From assembly GCA_019359235.1 (NCBI GenBank), contig JAHHHT010000010.1:62001-126000 (forward strand): a stretch of 64,000 bases of DNA. Reading direction: 5' to 3'. Positions 36,850 to 45,885 of this stretch are shown one piece after another. The position numbers and the translations under genes were made by a program. The notes beneath the pieces are model-generated. The model was not told the DNA's origin. It did no database searches and was given only the letters and a program-made list of their open reading frames with translations. Each line of letters begins with the position of its first letter. Positions within the stretch are counted from its first letter, which is position 1. Origin of the DNA: Oscillatoria princeps RMCB-10. Its GTDB lineage: Bacteria > Cyanobacteriota > Cyanobacteriia > Cyanobacteriales > Oscillatoriaceae.

Positions 36850-37695
36850 ATGCCAGCAGTGAATAGCGATTTTCGTTTTTTGACGCCCTTTCCGCCAAAG
36901 CCAGACTTACCGCTATTTGTGTTTCTGCCGGGGATGGATGGCAGCGGCGAGCTGCTGCGCTGTCAGATTAACTCCGGTTTGGGCCGTACCTTTGATATCC
37001 GCAGTCTGGCGATTCCTCAGGACGACCTCAGCGGCTGGGATGTCCTCGCGGACAAGGTCATTGAGCTGCTCCAAGCGGAATTGACAGCAGGACGCCACAA
37101 GCGTCCTGTTTATTTGTGCGGGGAGTCTTTTGGGGGTTGCTTGGCCCTGCTGGTGGCCCGGCGCTCCCACAAGCTGGTTGACCGGCTGATTTTGGTCAAT
37201 GTGGCCTCTTCTTTTAACCGGCAACCTTTGCTACCCTGGGGGTCGCAGTTTGTCAGCTGGTTTCCTGCTATGATTTATCCTGTCTCGGCTGTGGGGCTGC
37301 TGCCGTTTTTGGCGTCTTTGGGACGCATGAAGCGCCGCGAGCGCCAAGATTTGCTTCAGGCCATGCAGTCGCTGCCCCAGGCAACCACATGCAGGCGGCT
37401 GTCCCTCCTCAGGGAGTTTAAGCTAACGGACGCCCAACTGCGCACTGTCAGTCAGCCGGTACTGGCAATTGCCGGTGGCGCTGACCGGCTTCTGCCCTCT
37501 GTGGAAGAAGCGCAACGTCTGGCAAACTGCCTGCCAAATGCTAAGATAGTCGTGCTGCCCGAAAGCGGGCACGCCTGCTTGCTAGAAAGGGATGTGGATC
37601 TTTACCAGATTCTGGAAAGTCAAAATTTTATCGCACACCCCCTTGTCAAATCGCCGGCAGAATCTGCTAAACTAAGTATAAGTGTGGGTCACTAG
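36850..37695 (+). CDS. Alpha/beta hydrolase (phytyl ester synthase-type half)
   Basis: 281 residues. The oxyanion segment LFVFLPGMDGSGELL, nucleophile elbow CGESFGGCLAL, acid loop GGADRLLPS and terminal ESGHACLLE make a full Ser-Asp-His triad. LPGMDGSGELL and QDDLSGWDVLADKV match the esterase/lipase half of plant phytyl ester synthases. A role in recycling phytol or fatty acids from chlorophyll and galactolipids is likely but inferred. Its last codons and stop (37693-37695) lie inside the 5' end of the tRNA-Lys gene, so messenger and tRNA share ten bases. Confidence 0.83.
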   Translation: MPAVNSDFRFLTPFPPKPDLPLFVFLPGMDGSGELLRCQINSGLGRTFDIRSLAIPQDDLSGWDVLADKVIELLQAELTAGRHKRPVYLCGESFGGCLALLVARRSHKLVDRLILVNVASSFNRQPLLPWGSQFVSWFPAMIYPVSAVGLLPFLASLGRMKRRERQDLLQAMQSLPQATTCRRLSLLREFKLTDAQLRTVSQPVLAIAGGADRLLPSVEEAQRLANCLPNAKIVVLPESGHACLLERDVDLYQILESQNFIAHPLVKSPAESAKLSISVGH

Positions 37696-37757
37696 CTCAA
37701 TGGTAGAGCTTCGGACTCTTAATCCGCAGGTTCAGGGTTCGAGCCCCTGGTGACCCA
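37686..37757 (+). tRNA. tRNA-Lys(CTT)
   Basis: A 72-base cloverleaf: acceptor GGGTCAC/GTGACCC with discriminator A, D stem GCTC/GAGC around AATGGTA, anticodon loop CTCTTAA (anticodon CTT), T stem CAGGG/CCCTG around TTCGAGC. The outermost anticodon-stem pair (T27, C43) is a mismatch. CCA is not encoded. The first ten bases overlap the end of the hydrolase gene on the same strand. Confidence 0.9.
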
Positions 37758-37847
37758 TTCTCCAAATCCCGCACTCCACTTGGATTCCAGCAATTATTAA
37801 GAATTGGCGTCGGGGGGCGAGCGCGGAGTGGGAAGCGCCCTGTTGGG

Positions 37848-38282
37848 CTAGGACTGGTTTTCTGGCGAGATCAAAGCCAAAGCGCGATTCAAGATGTCTT
37901 CTCGGCTGACCAGAGTTTCCAGATTAGCCGCATCGTAGCGCCCGCCTTCTACTTCCTCAGCAGCAGCATCAATTGCCCTCGGATAGGCTTCATCTAGCGC
38001 TAGGCGCAATTCATCGGGTTTCAGGTAATAACCGCCCGCCTTACGGCGCTTATTTTTATTTTGAATTTGCCAAGCAGAGTTCCGAATCGACAAATCCCAC
38101 GAGCGAGTTGTGCGATTTTCGGCTTGCTGCTTAATCAGGTGCAGCAGGAGAATCACGGCATAGCTGCCGACATTACTAATTTTGTCGTCGCGGCTCATTT
38201 CTTCGAGTTCTTCAACGATAACCAGCGCCCCTGAGATATCACCTTTGAGCAGCAAGTCTTTGAGGGTGAATAATTCTTCCAT
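37848..38282 (-). CDS. DUF29 family protein
   Basis: 144 residues from ATG 38282 (a TTG two codons earlier is in frame). It matches DUF29: LLLKGDISGALVIVEELEEMSRDDK, then YAVILLLHLIKQQAENRTTRSWDLSIRNSAWQI and a LDEAYPRAIDAAAEE segment. The family is small, helical, multi-copy in cyanobacteria and without known function. No membrane segment. It is separated from the WD40 gene by an AGAAACC hairpin at 38416-38449. Confidence 0.83.
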   Translation of the reverse strand: MEELFTLKDLLLKGDISGALVIVEELEEMSRDDKISNVGSYAVILLLHLIKQQAENRTTRSWDLSIRNSAWQIQNKNKRRKAGGYYLKPDELRLALDEAYPRAIDAAAEEVEGGRYDAANLETLVSREDILNRALALISPENQS

Positions 38283-38483
38283 AATCAATGACTCAATAGT
38301 GGGATTGGGCTAATTTCTATTCTAGCTGAAGTTGCAGCTATCGTCTCCCCACCGGCACGGCACGACTGCAAGAGAGTGCGCGAATATAGAGCGGTTTTCA
38401 GTTGGATGAAGTACCAGAAACCCGGTTTCTTAAAGAAACCGGGTTTCTTGTTGCCCCATGCCCCATGCCCCATGCCCAATATT

Positions 38484-40334
38484 TTATTGGTGCGGGGTTT
38501 CTTCCAATCGCAGACAGTGCACTCGTCCAGACGCTTCACCGGCAACCACTGTCACCCCATCCGGCGCAACCGCACAGCACCACAAGGCATCCGCGCCGGT
38601 GAAACTGGCAATCACCTCCCGATTTGACAAATCCCACACCTTGAGCGTGCTGTCTTCTGAAGCCGAAATCACCCGCTTTCCATCCGGTGCAATCGCTACT
38701 CCCCGCACCCTGCCGGTATGACCGGCAAGAGTGAAAAGTTTCTTGCGGTTTTCCAAATCCCAGACGTTGAGTGTTTGGTCGGACGAACCGGAAATCACCC
38801 GCTTTCCATCAGGGGTGACTGCGACAGCGCGCACTGTGCCGGTGTGCCCAAAGAAGGTGAAAAGTTCCTCTCCCGTTTCCAAATCCCAGACTTTAAGCGT
38901 CTGGTCAACTGAAGCCGAAATCGCCCGCTTGCTATCTGGGGTGACAGCCACCGCTTGTACCGAGTTTGTGTGACCTTTTAGGGTAAAAAGTTCCTTTCCG
39001 GTTTCCAAATCCCAGACTTTTAGCGTTTCGTCCAGCGAGGCAGAAATCGCCCGCTTGCCATCAGGGGTGACTGCTACAGATCGCACCCATCCGCAATGAC
39101 CGGCAAGGGTGTTGAGTTCCTTTCCCGTTTGCAAATCCCAGACTTTGAGCGTGCAGTCTCTCGCGCCAGAAATCGCTCGCTTGGCATCTGGAGTGACGGC
39201 TACGGCTTGCACTTCGCCGGTGTGACCTTTCAGGCTGAAAAGTTGCTGGCCGGTTTCCAGACTGGATACTTTGAGCGTTTTGTCAAATGCGCCAGAAACC
39301 ACCCGCTTGCCATCGGCTGTCACCGCCACACCCAGCACTTTTTCAGTGTGACTCGCCAGCGTGATAAATTTATTTTCTGTTTCCAGATTCCAAACTTTGA
39401 GCGTTTTGTCAGAAGCCGCAGAAATTACCCGTTTGCCATCTGGGGTGAGCGCCACCGAGCGCACTGTGCCGGTGTGACCGGTGAGGGTGAAAAGTTTCTT
39501 GCCGGTTTGCAGATTCCAGACTTTGATACTGCGGTCGTCTGAAGCTGAAATGACCCGTTTGCCATCTGGCGTAACCGCTAGAGAGCGTACTGTGTCGCTG
39601 TGCGCTTTTAGGGTGAAAAGTCCCTTGAATGCTTTCAGATCCCAGACTTTTATTGTGCCGTCAGCTGAACCGGAAATCGCCCGAAAGCCATCTGGGGTGA
39701 GCGCAACGGCTCGCACGGTGTCGGGATGGCCGGTGAGGGTGTTGAGTGGCCTTCCTGTTTCCAGATTCCACACTTTCAGGGTGTGGTCAAATGAACCGGA
39801 AATCAGCCGCTTGCCATCAGGGGTGACTGCCAAAGCGCGTACCGGCCCAATATGACCGCTCAGGGTTTTTAGTTCCGCGCCGGTTTCCAGATTCCAGATT
39901 TTTATCGTGCTGTCAGACGAGCCAGAAATCACCCGCTTGCTGTCGGGGGTGACTGCGACGGCTCGCACCCAGTCGGTATGGCCTTTTAGAGTGAAAATTT
40001 CTTCTCCTGTTTCCAGATTCCAGACTTTGAGAGTGCCGTCATCTGAACCGGAAATCACTCGCGTGCCATCGGGGGTGACTGCGACGGCTCGCACCCAGTC
40101 GGTATGGCCTTTTAGGGTGTTGAGTTCCTCGCCGGTTTCCAGATGCCAAATTTTGATAGTTTTGTCATCTGAAGCGGAAATCACCCGTGTCCCGTCTGGA
40201 GTGCGCGCCACAGCAGTGACTCCGCCGGCATGACCTGTGAGAGTGCTGAGTAAGGTTGCGCCGGCTGCCCTCAAGCTAGCTGTTAAGGGGCGCAACAAAG
40301 GGGTTTTCTTCTGCTCTGAGTGTTCTAGCAGCAT
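38484..40334 (-). CDS. WD40 repeat protein with 14 repeats, no catalytic domain
   Basis: 616 residues, of which about 590 are 14 successive WD40 repeats of 42 residues (pattern LxTLxGHTxxVRAVAVTPDGKRxISGSxDxTLKVWDLETG); the last repeat is degenerate (VHCLRLEE). Fourteen blades fit two seven-bladed propellers. The 33-residue N-terminus (LLRPLTASLRAAGATLL) is the sequence that links such propellers to NTPase or kinase modules in related cyanobacterial proteins, but none is present. A strong GGGAGG ribosome site eight bases before ATG 40334 and an in-frame stop about 100 bases upstream argue that this is the real start. It should act as a protein-binding scaffold. Confidence 0.9.
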   Translation of the reverse strand: MLLEHSEQKKTPLLRPLTASLRAAGATLLSTLTGHAGGVTAVARTPDGTRVISASDDKTIKIWHLETGEELNTLKGHTDWVRAVAVTPDGTRVISGSDDGTLKVWNLETGEEIFTLKGHTDWVRAVAVTPDSKRVISGSSDSTIKIWNLETGAELKTLSGHIGPVRALAVTPDGKRLISGSFDHTLKVWNLETGRPLNTLTGHPDTVRAVALTPDGFRAISGSADGTIKVWDLKAFKGLFTLKAHSDTVRSLAVTPDGKRVISASDDRSIKVWNLQTGKKLFTLTGHTGTVRSVALTPDGKRVISAASDKTLKVWNLETENKFITLASHTEKVLGVAVTADGKRVVSGAFDKTLKVSSLETGQQLFSLKGHTGEVQAVAVTPDAKRAISGARDCTLKVWDLQTGKELNTLAGHCGWVRSVAVTPDGKRAISASLDETLKVWDLETGKELFTLKGHTNSVQAVAVTPDSKRAISASVDQTLKVWDLETGEELFTFFGHTGTVRAVAVTPDGKRVISGSSDQTLNVWDLENRKKLFTLAGHTGRVRGVAIAPDGKRVISASEDSTLKVWDLSNREVIASFTGADALWCCAVAPDGVTVVAGEASGRVHCLRLEETPHQ

Positions 40335-41414
40335 TACCTGAACCTCCCAATGTGTTGAGTTTATGGGGAGCGAGGGAAAAGTCTCCCGCAGTCCGGGGTG
40401 AGATTGCCCAAAAGGTTCAGGGGCTTTCTGGGGGAGCTAAAAACCAAACTGTCGCCCAGCTAGCTGGGTCTTGTCCTGACTGACGGACAAAACTCCTGAA
40501 ACGCCGGCGCAATCAGCCCGATATATTTATTTATAATTCTAGCATTCTAGCTGGATTTGGGAAGGATTTTGCAAGGTTTCTTAATATTTAGTTCTGCAGG
40601 TGGGTCAGTCAAGCCGAGCGATATTCTTTCTTGTGGGGCGGGGTGTGGGGAGGGAGAGGTTGTTTGGACAGGCAACAGGTCGGAGGGAACGCCTGTCCTA
40701 CGCCTTGCGGACAGGCTAGAGGACAGGCGAGACGCCTGTCCTACGTCTTTCCTCGTTTTCAGGCGGAGCCTGGGAACGCCCTTTTGGAGGCAGAGCCTCC
40801 TTTGTCCAACAAGCAGATTCAAAGCCTAACAGCTTAATAAACCTGTCCCCCCTGGACACGAGACGCCTGTCCTACGCCTTGAGGTTGTTTGGACAGGCAA
40901 GAGGACAGGCTCGACGCCTGTCCTACGCCTTGAGGTTGTTTGCACCGGCTCGACGCCTGTCCGACGCCTTGAGGTTGCTGGCACCGGCAACAGGACAGGC
41001 TCGACCCCTGTCCTGCGCCTTTAGGGGGAAAGCCGGTGGTACGGATTGCCGCACATTCCGATTTCTAAACGGTTACATCAGATATTCTTAACGGAATTAA
41101 CGCCTAAAACCTAGACACAGCGAGCGTTTTAGTTCAAACTAAAGGAGTTAGGGCATTGCGGGAGGCCGAATCAATAACGCTGATTATTTGAGAGAATTGT
41201 CAGCAAGTGCTGAAACTTGACAGGGGCGGGCCGGCGGGCTCCTCTCGCGCCACCGGCTGCTGAAAGGCTCACTCCGCAACGGGTTCAGCCGCTCTCAACC
41301 TCAAACTTTACTAGCTGTGCCAGAGTCGTGCGCCAATTCTTCCAGGAGGGGGATTTGCTGATATCTTCATATTTTGTTACAAAAGAACAAGAACTTCTGG
41401 GAAAGAGAAACCGC
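40335..41414. repeat. Intergenic region rich in GACAGGC/GCCTGTC palindromes
   Basis: At least six GACAGGC...GACGCCTGTCC-TACGCC units lie at 40670-40745 and 40855-41015, with CCTTGAGGTTGTTTG between several of them. The right part (41040-41414) is repeat-free and probably holds the promoter of the DUF2993 gene. A TTG at 41217 is in frame with that gene but would add 66 residues without family likeness. Confidence 0.75.
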
Positions 41415-42209
41415 ATGTTTGGGAATCTCACCGGCTCAACAGCCCCCTCTGGCTCAGATTGGGGTGAGCGCATGCTCAACACTGTCGCCAGCCAATCCAT
41501 TCGCCACCTGTTTTCGCAGTGTGACGCGGTGGAGGTGGTTATCCGCTGCAATCCGAGCAGCAAACTCTTGCAAGGCAGCATCGACAGCTTCAAAATGAAC
41601 GGTCGGGGACTCGTCATTCGGCGGGATTTTCCGGTTGAACAGATGTCGTTTGAAACCGATGCCGTCGCCCTTGACTTTAGCTCAATTCTCAGTGGCAAGA
41701 TTCGTCTCAAGCAACCAACCCAAGCTGTTGCTGAAGTCATCCTGTGCGAAGATGGCATCAACCAGTCTTTCAAAGCGGAACTCGTTACTAAGCGCCTGCA
41801 AAATATTGACCTGCCGGCACTAACGGATCTCACCGGCGGCGCACCTGTTTCCTTTTCAGAGGTGGCGGTGCGGGTGCAGCCCCAAAACCGGCTGCGCATC
41901 TCAGCGAAAGCGGAGTTGCCGAATGGCAGTACAGTGCCCATCTGTCTGACGGTTACCCTCGCTATTGAGCGCCGGCGCAGGATTTTATTTAAAGATCCGC
42001 AATTTGAAGCAGATGCCGTACCGGAATCCCTGCGGGAAATGTCTAGAACCCTAGCCGCCGCACTGGCGCAGATTTTAGACAATATGGTGGATCTGGATCG
42101 CTTCGATCTGGATGGGGTGATGATGCGGCTGAATCGCTTGGAAACCCACGGGAAAAAGCTGATTTTCAGCGGCTACGCTCAAATCGATCACTTCCCACGC
42201 AATCCCTAA
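41415..42209 (+). CDS. DUF2993 (LmeA family) protein
   Basis: 264 residues from ATG 41415. It begins MFGNLTGS and continues with LNTVASQSIRHLFSQCDAVEVVIRCNPSSKLLQGSIDSF, then DFPVEQMSFETDAVALDFSSILSGKIRL and a late KKLIFSGYAQ. This is the cyanobacterial DUF2993 pattern. The related mycobacterial LmeA is an envelope protein with a lipid-binding tubular fold; in cyanobacteria the role is unknown. No signal peptide is seen. Transcription is monocistronic by context. Confidence 0.85.
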   Translation: MFGNLTGSTAPSGSDWGERMLNTVASQSIRHLFSQCDAVEVVIRCNPSSKLLQGSIDSFKMNGRGLVIRRDFPVEQMSFETDAVALDFSSILSGKIRLKQPTQAVAEVILCEDGINQSFKAELVTKRLQNIDLPALTDLTGGAPVSFSEVAVRVQPQNRLRISAKAELPNGSTVPICLTVTLAIERRRRILFKDPQFEADAVPESLREMSRTLAAALAQILDNMVDLDRFDLDGVMMRLNRLETHGKKLIFSGYAQIDHFPRNP

Positions 42210-42612
42210 GGGCTTCACACGAAATCAACCTCACTTGAACCTCGCTCCCAGGCTGAGCCTGGGAGCGAAAGTCGGGAGGCTCTGCCTCCTCCTACTTGCC
42301 AGTCGCAAAGGGATGAAGACAATTCCCCCACAGTTTCGCTGCCAAACTCTCCTGCAGCAAAGGGATAGAGGCGGAGCCCCCACAGTCTCGTTCCCAGCAT
42401 CTGACTTGAAAATGCGTAACACTTTGAGGTGGGTTCCCTCTTAGGGAACCCACCCTACTTCTGCCAAACTCACCTGCAGCAAAGGTATGGAGGCTCCGCC
42501 TCCACAGTCTCGTTCCCAGGCTCTGCCTGGGAACGAGGGAACAACTTGCGTTATATAAGTGGTAAAATGGCGGGATAATCATCCTTTTGTGGGGCAACCG
42601 GCAGCAAACCGC
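42210..42612. repeat. Gene-free spacer with CTCGTTCCCAGGCTCTGCCTGGGAACGAG-type hairpins
   Basis: Hairpins built on CCCAGGCT-GAGCCTGGGA occur at 42246-42268 and 42510-42538, and a GTGGGTTCCCTCTTAGGGAACCCACC hairpin at 42431-42456. A GTG at 42559 is in frame with the transporter gene, but ATG 42613 fits the family. Confidence 0.75.
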
Positions 42613-43782
42613 ATGAATTCCTTGGGGCAAAACCGGCTCGGCGAACTGGCGAAAGTCTTTCTCAAACTGGGCGCGATTGGCTTTGGCGGGCCGGCGGCGC
42701 ACATTGCTATGATGGAGGATGAGGTAGTCCGCCGGCGCGGGTGGCTGACACGAGAGCAATTCCTCGATTTAGTGGGCGCTACGAACCTAATTCCAGGGCC
42801 AAATTCAACAGAAATGGCTATCCATGTCGGGTACATGCACGCCGGCTGGCTGGGGCTATTCGCTGCGGGGGTTTGTTTTATCCTGCCGGCTGTTTTGATT
42901 ACGGCTGCTTTTGCCTGGGTTTATGTCGCCGCCGGCTCTCTCCCCCAAGTCTCTCCTCTATTATATGGCATTAAACCGGCAGTGATCGCAGTTATCCTCG
43001 GCGCTGTCTGGCGGCTGGGAAAAACCGCTCTCAAAAACCGCAAACTCCTGACAGTGGCGGTGGGAGTGGCGGCGGCTGTACTGCTGGGAATTAATGAAAT
43101 TGCGGCGCTTTTCTTGGGGGGTTTGCTGGGAATGCTTTGGCTGCGTGCCGGTGATAAAAATAACTTGCCGCCGGCTCAAAATGCTGCTATAATTATTGCA
43201 GGGATTTTTTCCGGCGCGGCGGCAACCGGCACTCCTCTGGGGGCAAATCTTGCGGTTTCTCCGCCTTTGTGGCAGCTGGGGCTTGTTTTCCTAAAGGTGG
43301 GTAGCGTGCTGTTTGGCAGCGGTTATGTGCTGGTGGCGTTTTTGGAGGGAGAGCTCGTTAACCGCTATCACTGGCTCAGCCAGCAGCAATTGCTGGATGC
43401 AATTGCTATCGGGCAGTTCACTCCCGGGCCGGTGCTGTCGGCGGCTACGTTTATCGGGTATGTGATTGCCGGTTGGGCGGGGGCAATTGTGGCTACGGTG
43501 GCGATTTTCCTGCCTTCGTTTTTCTTTGTTGCGGCTTTGAATCCCCTGATCCCGCGCTTGCGGGCGAGCCGGTGGGCGTCGGCTTTTTTGGATGCGGTTA
43601 ATGTCAGTTCTGTGGCGCTGATGGCGGCGGTAACTGTGAAATTGGCTGGGGCGACGCTGACAGATTGGCGGGCGGTTTTGATTGCTGCGGTTGCTGGTTT
43701 GGTGGCGATTCGCTTCCGCGTTAATGCGGCGTGGCTGGTTTTGGGCGGGGCAATTGCCGGTGGGATTTTTAATTTATTTTAA
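42613..43782 (+). CDS. chrA: Chromate efflux transporter, two-domain CHR family
   Basis: 389 residues from ATG 42613. The two homologous halves each carry a CHR domain: half 1 has AIGFGGPAAHIAMMEDEVV, GWLTREQFLDLVG and NLIPGPNSTEMAIHVGY; half 2 has GSVLFGSGYVLVAFLEGELV, WLSQQQLLDAIAIGQFTPGPVLSAATFIGY. About ten to twelve hydrophobic segments fill the rest. The family exports chromate, sometimes sulfate, across the inner membrane. Only the ChrA pump is present; no ChrB regulator is nearby. Confidence 0.93.
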   Translation: MNSLGQNRLGELAKVFLKLGAIGFGGPAAHIAMMEDEVVRRRGWLTREQFLDLVGATNLIPGPNSTEMAIHVGYMHAGWLGLFAAGVCFILPAVLITAAFAWVYVAAGSLPQVSPLLYGIKPAVIAVILGAVWRLGKTALKNRKLLTVAVGVAAAVLLGINEIAALFLGGLLGMLWLRAGDKNNLPPAQNAAIIIAGIFSGAAATGTPLGANLAVSPPLWQLGLVFLKVGSVLFGSGYVLVAFLEGELVNRYHWLSQQQLLDAIAIGQFTPGPVLSAATFIGYVIAGWAGAIVATVAIFLPSFFFVAALNPLIPRLRASRWASAFLDAVNVSSVALMAAVTVKLAGATLTDWRAVLIAAVAGLVAIRFRVNAAWLVLGGAIAGGIFNLF

Positions 43783-44224
43783 CTGAGGGAAATGAAGGAG
43801 GCAGAAACCGGGTTTCTTGTAGCCGTGTGCTATTACATAACCCAAGTTGCTACTTACCAGTGAGTCAGGTCAGATCCCCCCCTAGCCCCCCCTTAAAAAG
43901 GGGGGGAATGCTCAAAGCCCCCCTTTTTAAGGGGGGTTTGGGGGGATCTAGATGCTTAGACTTGTAGGTAGCAACTTGAGTTACATATCAGCTGAGCAAA
44001 AGAAACCCGGTTTCTTACCCCTCCGCCCCAGAGTTGGCATTTGGGCGCAGACTGTAGCGCCAGGGCGGAACCCACCGGCACTGCTGATCTGGGCGTGGGT
44101 GGAACCCACCGGCACTGTGGTTAAGAAACCCGGTTTCTCCAAGAAACCGGGTTTCTGTAGCGTCGCACCGGCATCTGTTTTGAGCGCCTGAGGTTAGTGA
44201 TGGGTGAGGTGTTACTTACTACAA
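43783..44224. repeat. Repeat cluster after chrA
   Basis: A long inverted repeat at 43874-43950 (GATCCCCCCCTAGCC with TTAAAAAGGGGGG and its mirror) matches the element inserted in the CHAT gene. From 44000 on there are AGAAACC hairpins and GGGCGGAACCCACCGGCACTG motifs belonging to the composite repeat also found at 26521-26800. Confidence 0.85.
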
Positions 44225-44470
44225 TCACATTCTTCCCAGTTTGCGCAGGGTTTTGAGGTCTTCTTGAAACTCTTCAACATCGTAGTGAATGCAAATTCCG
44301 CGACTGGCAATTTCGCGCTGGAACTCAATTAAGTTCATTCCTGCTAGGTGAGAAGCTTTGCCGATGCTGATTTTATCTTTTTGAAATAGCAGGATGGCAA
44401 TTTCTAGCATGAATTCGCTTTCTGACATCTCTGCTGCCTGGAGGATGTCATCGGAAATGACTGCGCTCAT
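44225..44470 (-). CDS. UPF0175 family small protein (putative antitoxin)
   Basis: 81 residues: MSAVISDDILQAAEMSESEFMLEIAILLFQ, followed by ISIGKASHLAGMNLIEFQREIASRGI, the UPF0175 pattern with a helix-turn-helix-like segment (GKASHLAGMNLIEF). Members usually sit next to a DUF3368 PIN-type toxin. No such partner is adjacent here; both sides are repeat DNA. It may be an orphan antitoxin left after loss of its toxin. Confidence 0.85.
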   Translation of the reverse strand: MSAVISDDILQAAEMSESEFMLEIAILLFQKDKISIGKASHLAGMNLIEFQREIASRGICIHYDVEEFQEDLKTLRKLGRM

Positions 44471-45007
44471 ATTTTTTTAGAACTTTTTTGTGAATTATAG
44501 CACTATCTGGGAGGGGGCGGTTGCAAGAGAGCCGGTGTAGGGTGGGTTCCGCCTCAGACTTGGCATTTGGGCATAGCTTGTAGGGTGGGTTCCGCCCCAG
44601 AGTTGGCATTTGGGCGCAGACTGTAGCGCTAGGGCGGAACCCACCGGCACTGTTGATGTGGGCGTGGGTGGAACCCACCGGCACTGTGGTTAAGAAACCC
44701 GGTTTCTCCAAGAAACCGGGTTTCTGTAGCGTCGCACCGGCATCTGTTTTGAGCGCCTGGTGTGCCGGTGGGTTGGAACGATAGAGCTCCCTTACTCGAA
44801 CGATGGAGCTTGTAGGGTGGGTTCCGCCCCAGAGTTGGCATTTGGGCGCAGACTGTAGCGCTAGGGCGGAACCCACCGGCACTGTTGATGTGGGCGTGGG
44901 TGGAACCCACCGGCACTGTGGTTAAGAAACCCGGTTTCTCCAAGAAACCGGGTTTCTGTAGCGTCGCACCGGCATCTGTTTTGAGCGCCTGGTGTGCCGG
45001 TGGGTTG
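44471..45007. repeat. Composite repeat block (two tandem copies)
   Basis: Two copies of about 235 bases (about 44580-44815 and 44817-45005), each with GTAGGGTGGGTTCCGCCCCAGAGTTGGCATTTGGGCGCAGACTGTAG split by short variations, GCGGAACCCACCGGCACTG, an AGAAACC hairpin, and GCCGGTGGGTTGGAACGAT. A third partial copy lies at 44025-44190 on the other side of the UPF0175 gene. The block is the inverted relative of 26521-26800. Confidence 0.88.
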
Positions 45008-45290
45008 GAACGATGGAGTTCAGAGCTCGAACGATGGAGCTCAGAGCTCGGATGATGGAGCTCGGAGCTCGAACGATGGAGTTCGGAGCTCGGATGATGG
45101 AGTTCAGAGCTCGGATGATGGACCTCGGAGCTCGAACGATGGACCTCGGAGCTCGAACGATGGAGCTCGGAGCTCGAACGATGGAGCTCGGAGCTCGGAT
45201 GATGGACCTCGGAGCTCGGATGATGGAGCTCAGAGCTCGAACGATGGAGCTCGGAGCTCGGATGATGGAGCTCGGAGCTCGAACGATGCA
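45008..45290. repeat. 21-bp tandem repeat array, inverted relative of 26254-26520
   Basis: About 13 units of CGAACGATGGAGCTCGGAGCT or CGGATGATGGAGCTCGGAGCT type. Open frames in all registers are a by-product of the 21-base period. It ends about 240 bases before the reverse transcriptase fragment. Confidence 0.92.
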
Positions 45291-45531
45291 GTTTGGGGGT
45301 GGGGTGGGGGGCTGCAGGAAGGCACCGGCAGCTTTTTACCGGCTCCCACCGGCTCGTGAGAGGGTGCCGGTGGGGCTGACGCCCAACTACAGCAGGACTT
45401 GCGCAGCGACACTTAATGTGGTGTGTGCCGGTTACGCTATCGCTAACCCACCCTACATATAGAGGCGCAAGCGTAAGTCCTGTACGAACTTTTGGGCTAC
45501 GCGCTCACTTGCGAACGGCACACCGGCTATT

Positions 45532-45751
45532 GCTGCTATCCGATTTGGAGGGGTTGCCGCTGGAACCGGCAGTGCTGGAACTCATTGACCGGCAGCTGAA
45601 GAGCGGCATCGCTATCAATGGCCAGGTGTTCCATCCGGGCCAGGGTGTCCTGCAAGGGGCTGTCCTGTCGGGTGCTTTGGCCAATCTGTACCTCACCGAG
45701 TTTGACCGGCTCTGTCTGAGTTCCGGGCTGAACTTGGTGCGCTACGGGGAT
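45532..45751 (+). pseudogene. Reverse transcriptase fragment of an RT-Cas1 gene
   Basis: The fragment encodes VLELIDRQLKSG, QGVLQGAVLSGALANLYL and TEFDRLCLSSGLNLVRYGD. These are RT motifs 4 and 5, the last stopping inside the catalytic YxDD box. Upstream RT motifs are absent, and at 45752 a repeat element begins exactly after GAT-G of YGD, so the second Asp is lost. Cas1 pieces follow within 0.5 kb on the same strand and in the right order, which identifies it as the RT half of a type III RT-Cas1 fusion, used elsewhere to take up spacers from RNA. It cannot be active here. Confidence 0.8.
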
Positions 45752-45823
45752 GTTTCAATCCCGTTGCCGGGATTCAGCTGGCAAAAAATCTTCTCCTCCT
45801 ACCCCCCGCTGAAATCATTATAG
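45752..45823 (+). repeat. CRISPR-repeat-like element, copy 1, inside the RT motif
   Basis: Begins GTTTCAATCCCGTTGCCGGG and continues into a conserved CTTCTCCTCCTACC tract. On the minus strand its end reads ATCCCG-GCAA-CGGGATTGAAAC, the hairpin plus GAAAC ending typical of many CRISPR repeats. Copies 2 and 3 are at 46013-46107 and 46279-46373. Each is followed by a GTAGGGTGCGTTCCCT hairpin (45851-45885, 46149-46183, 46390-46424). Confidence 0.8.
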
Positions 45824-45885
45824 CAGTTGGCACTTAGGTTAGTGTGATTCGTAGGGTGCGTTCCCTGTTAGGGAACGCACCCTAC

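Noticed and set aside
41217-41414. TTG-started extension of the DUF2993 protein
   Set aside because: The extra 66 residues do not match the family; ATG 41415 begins the conserved part.
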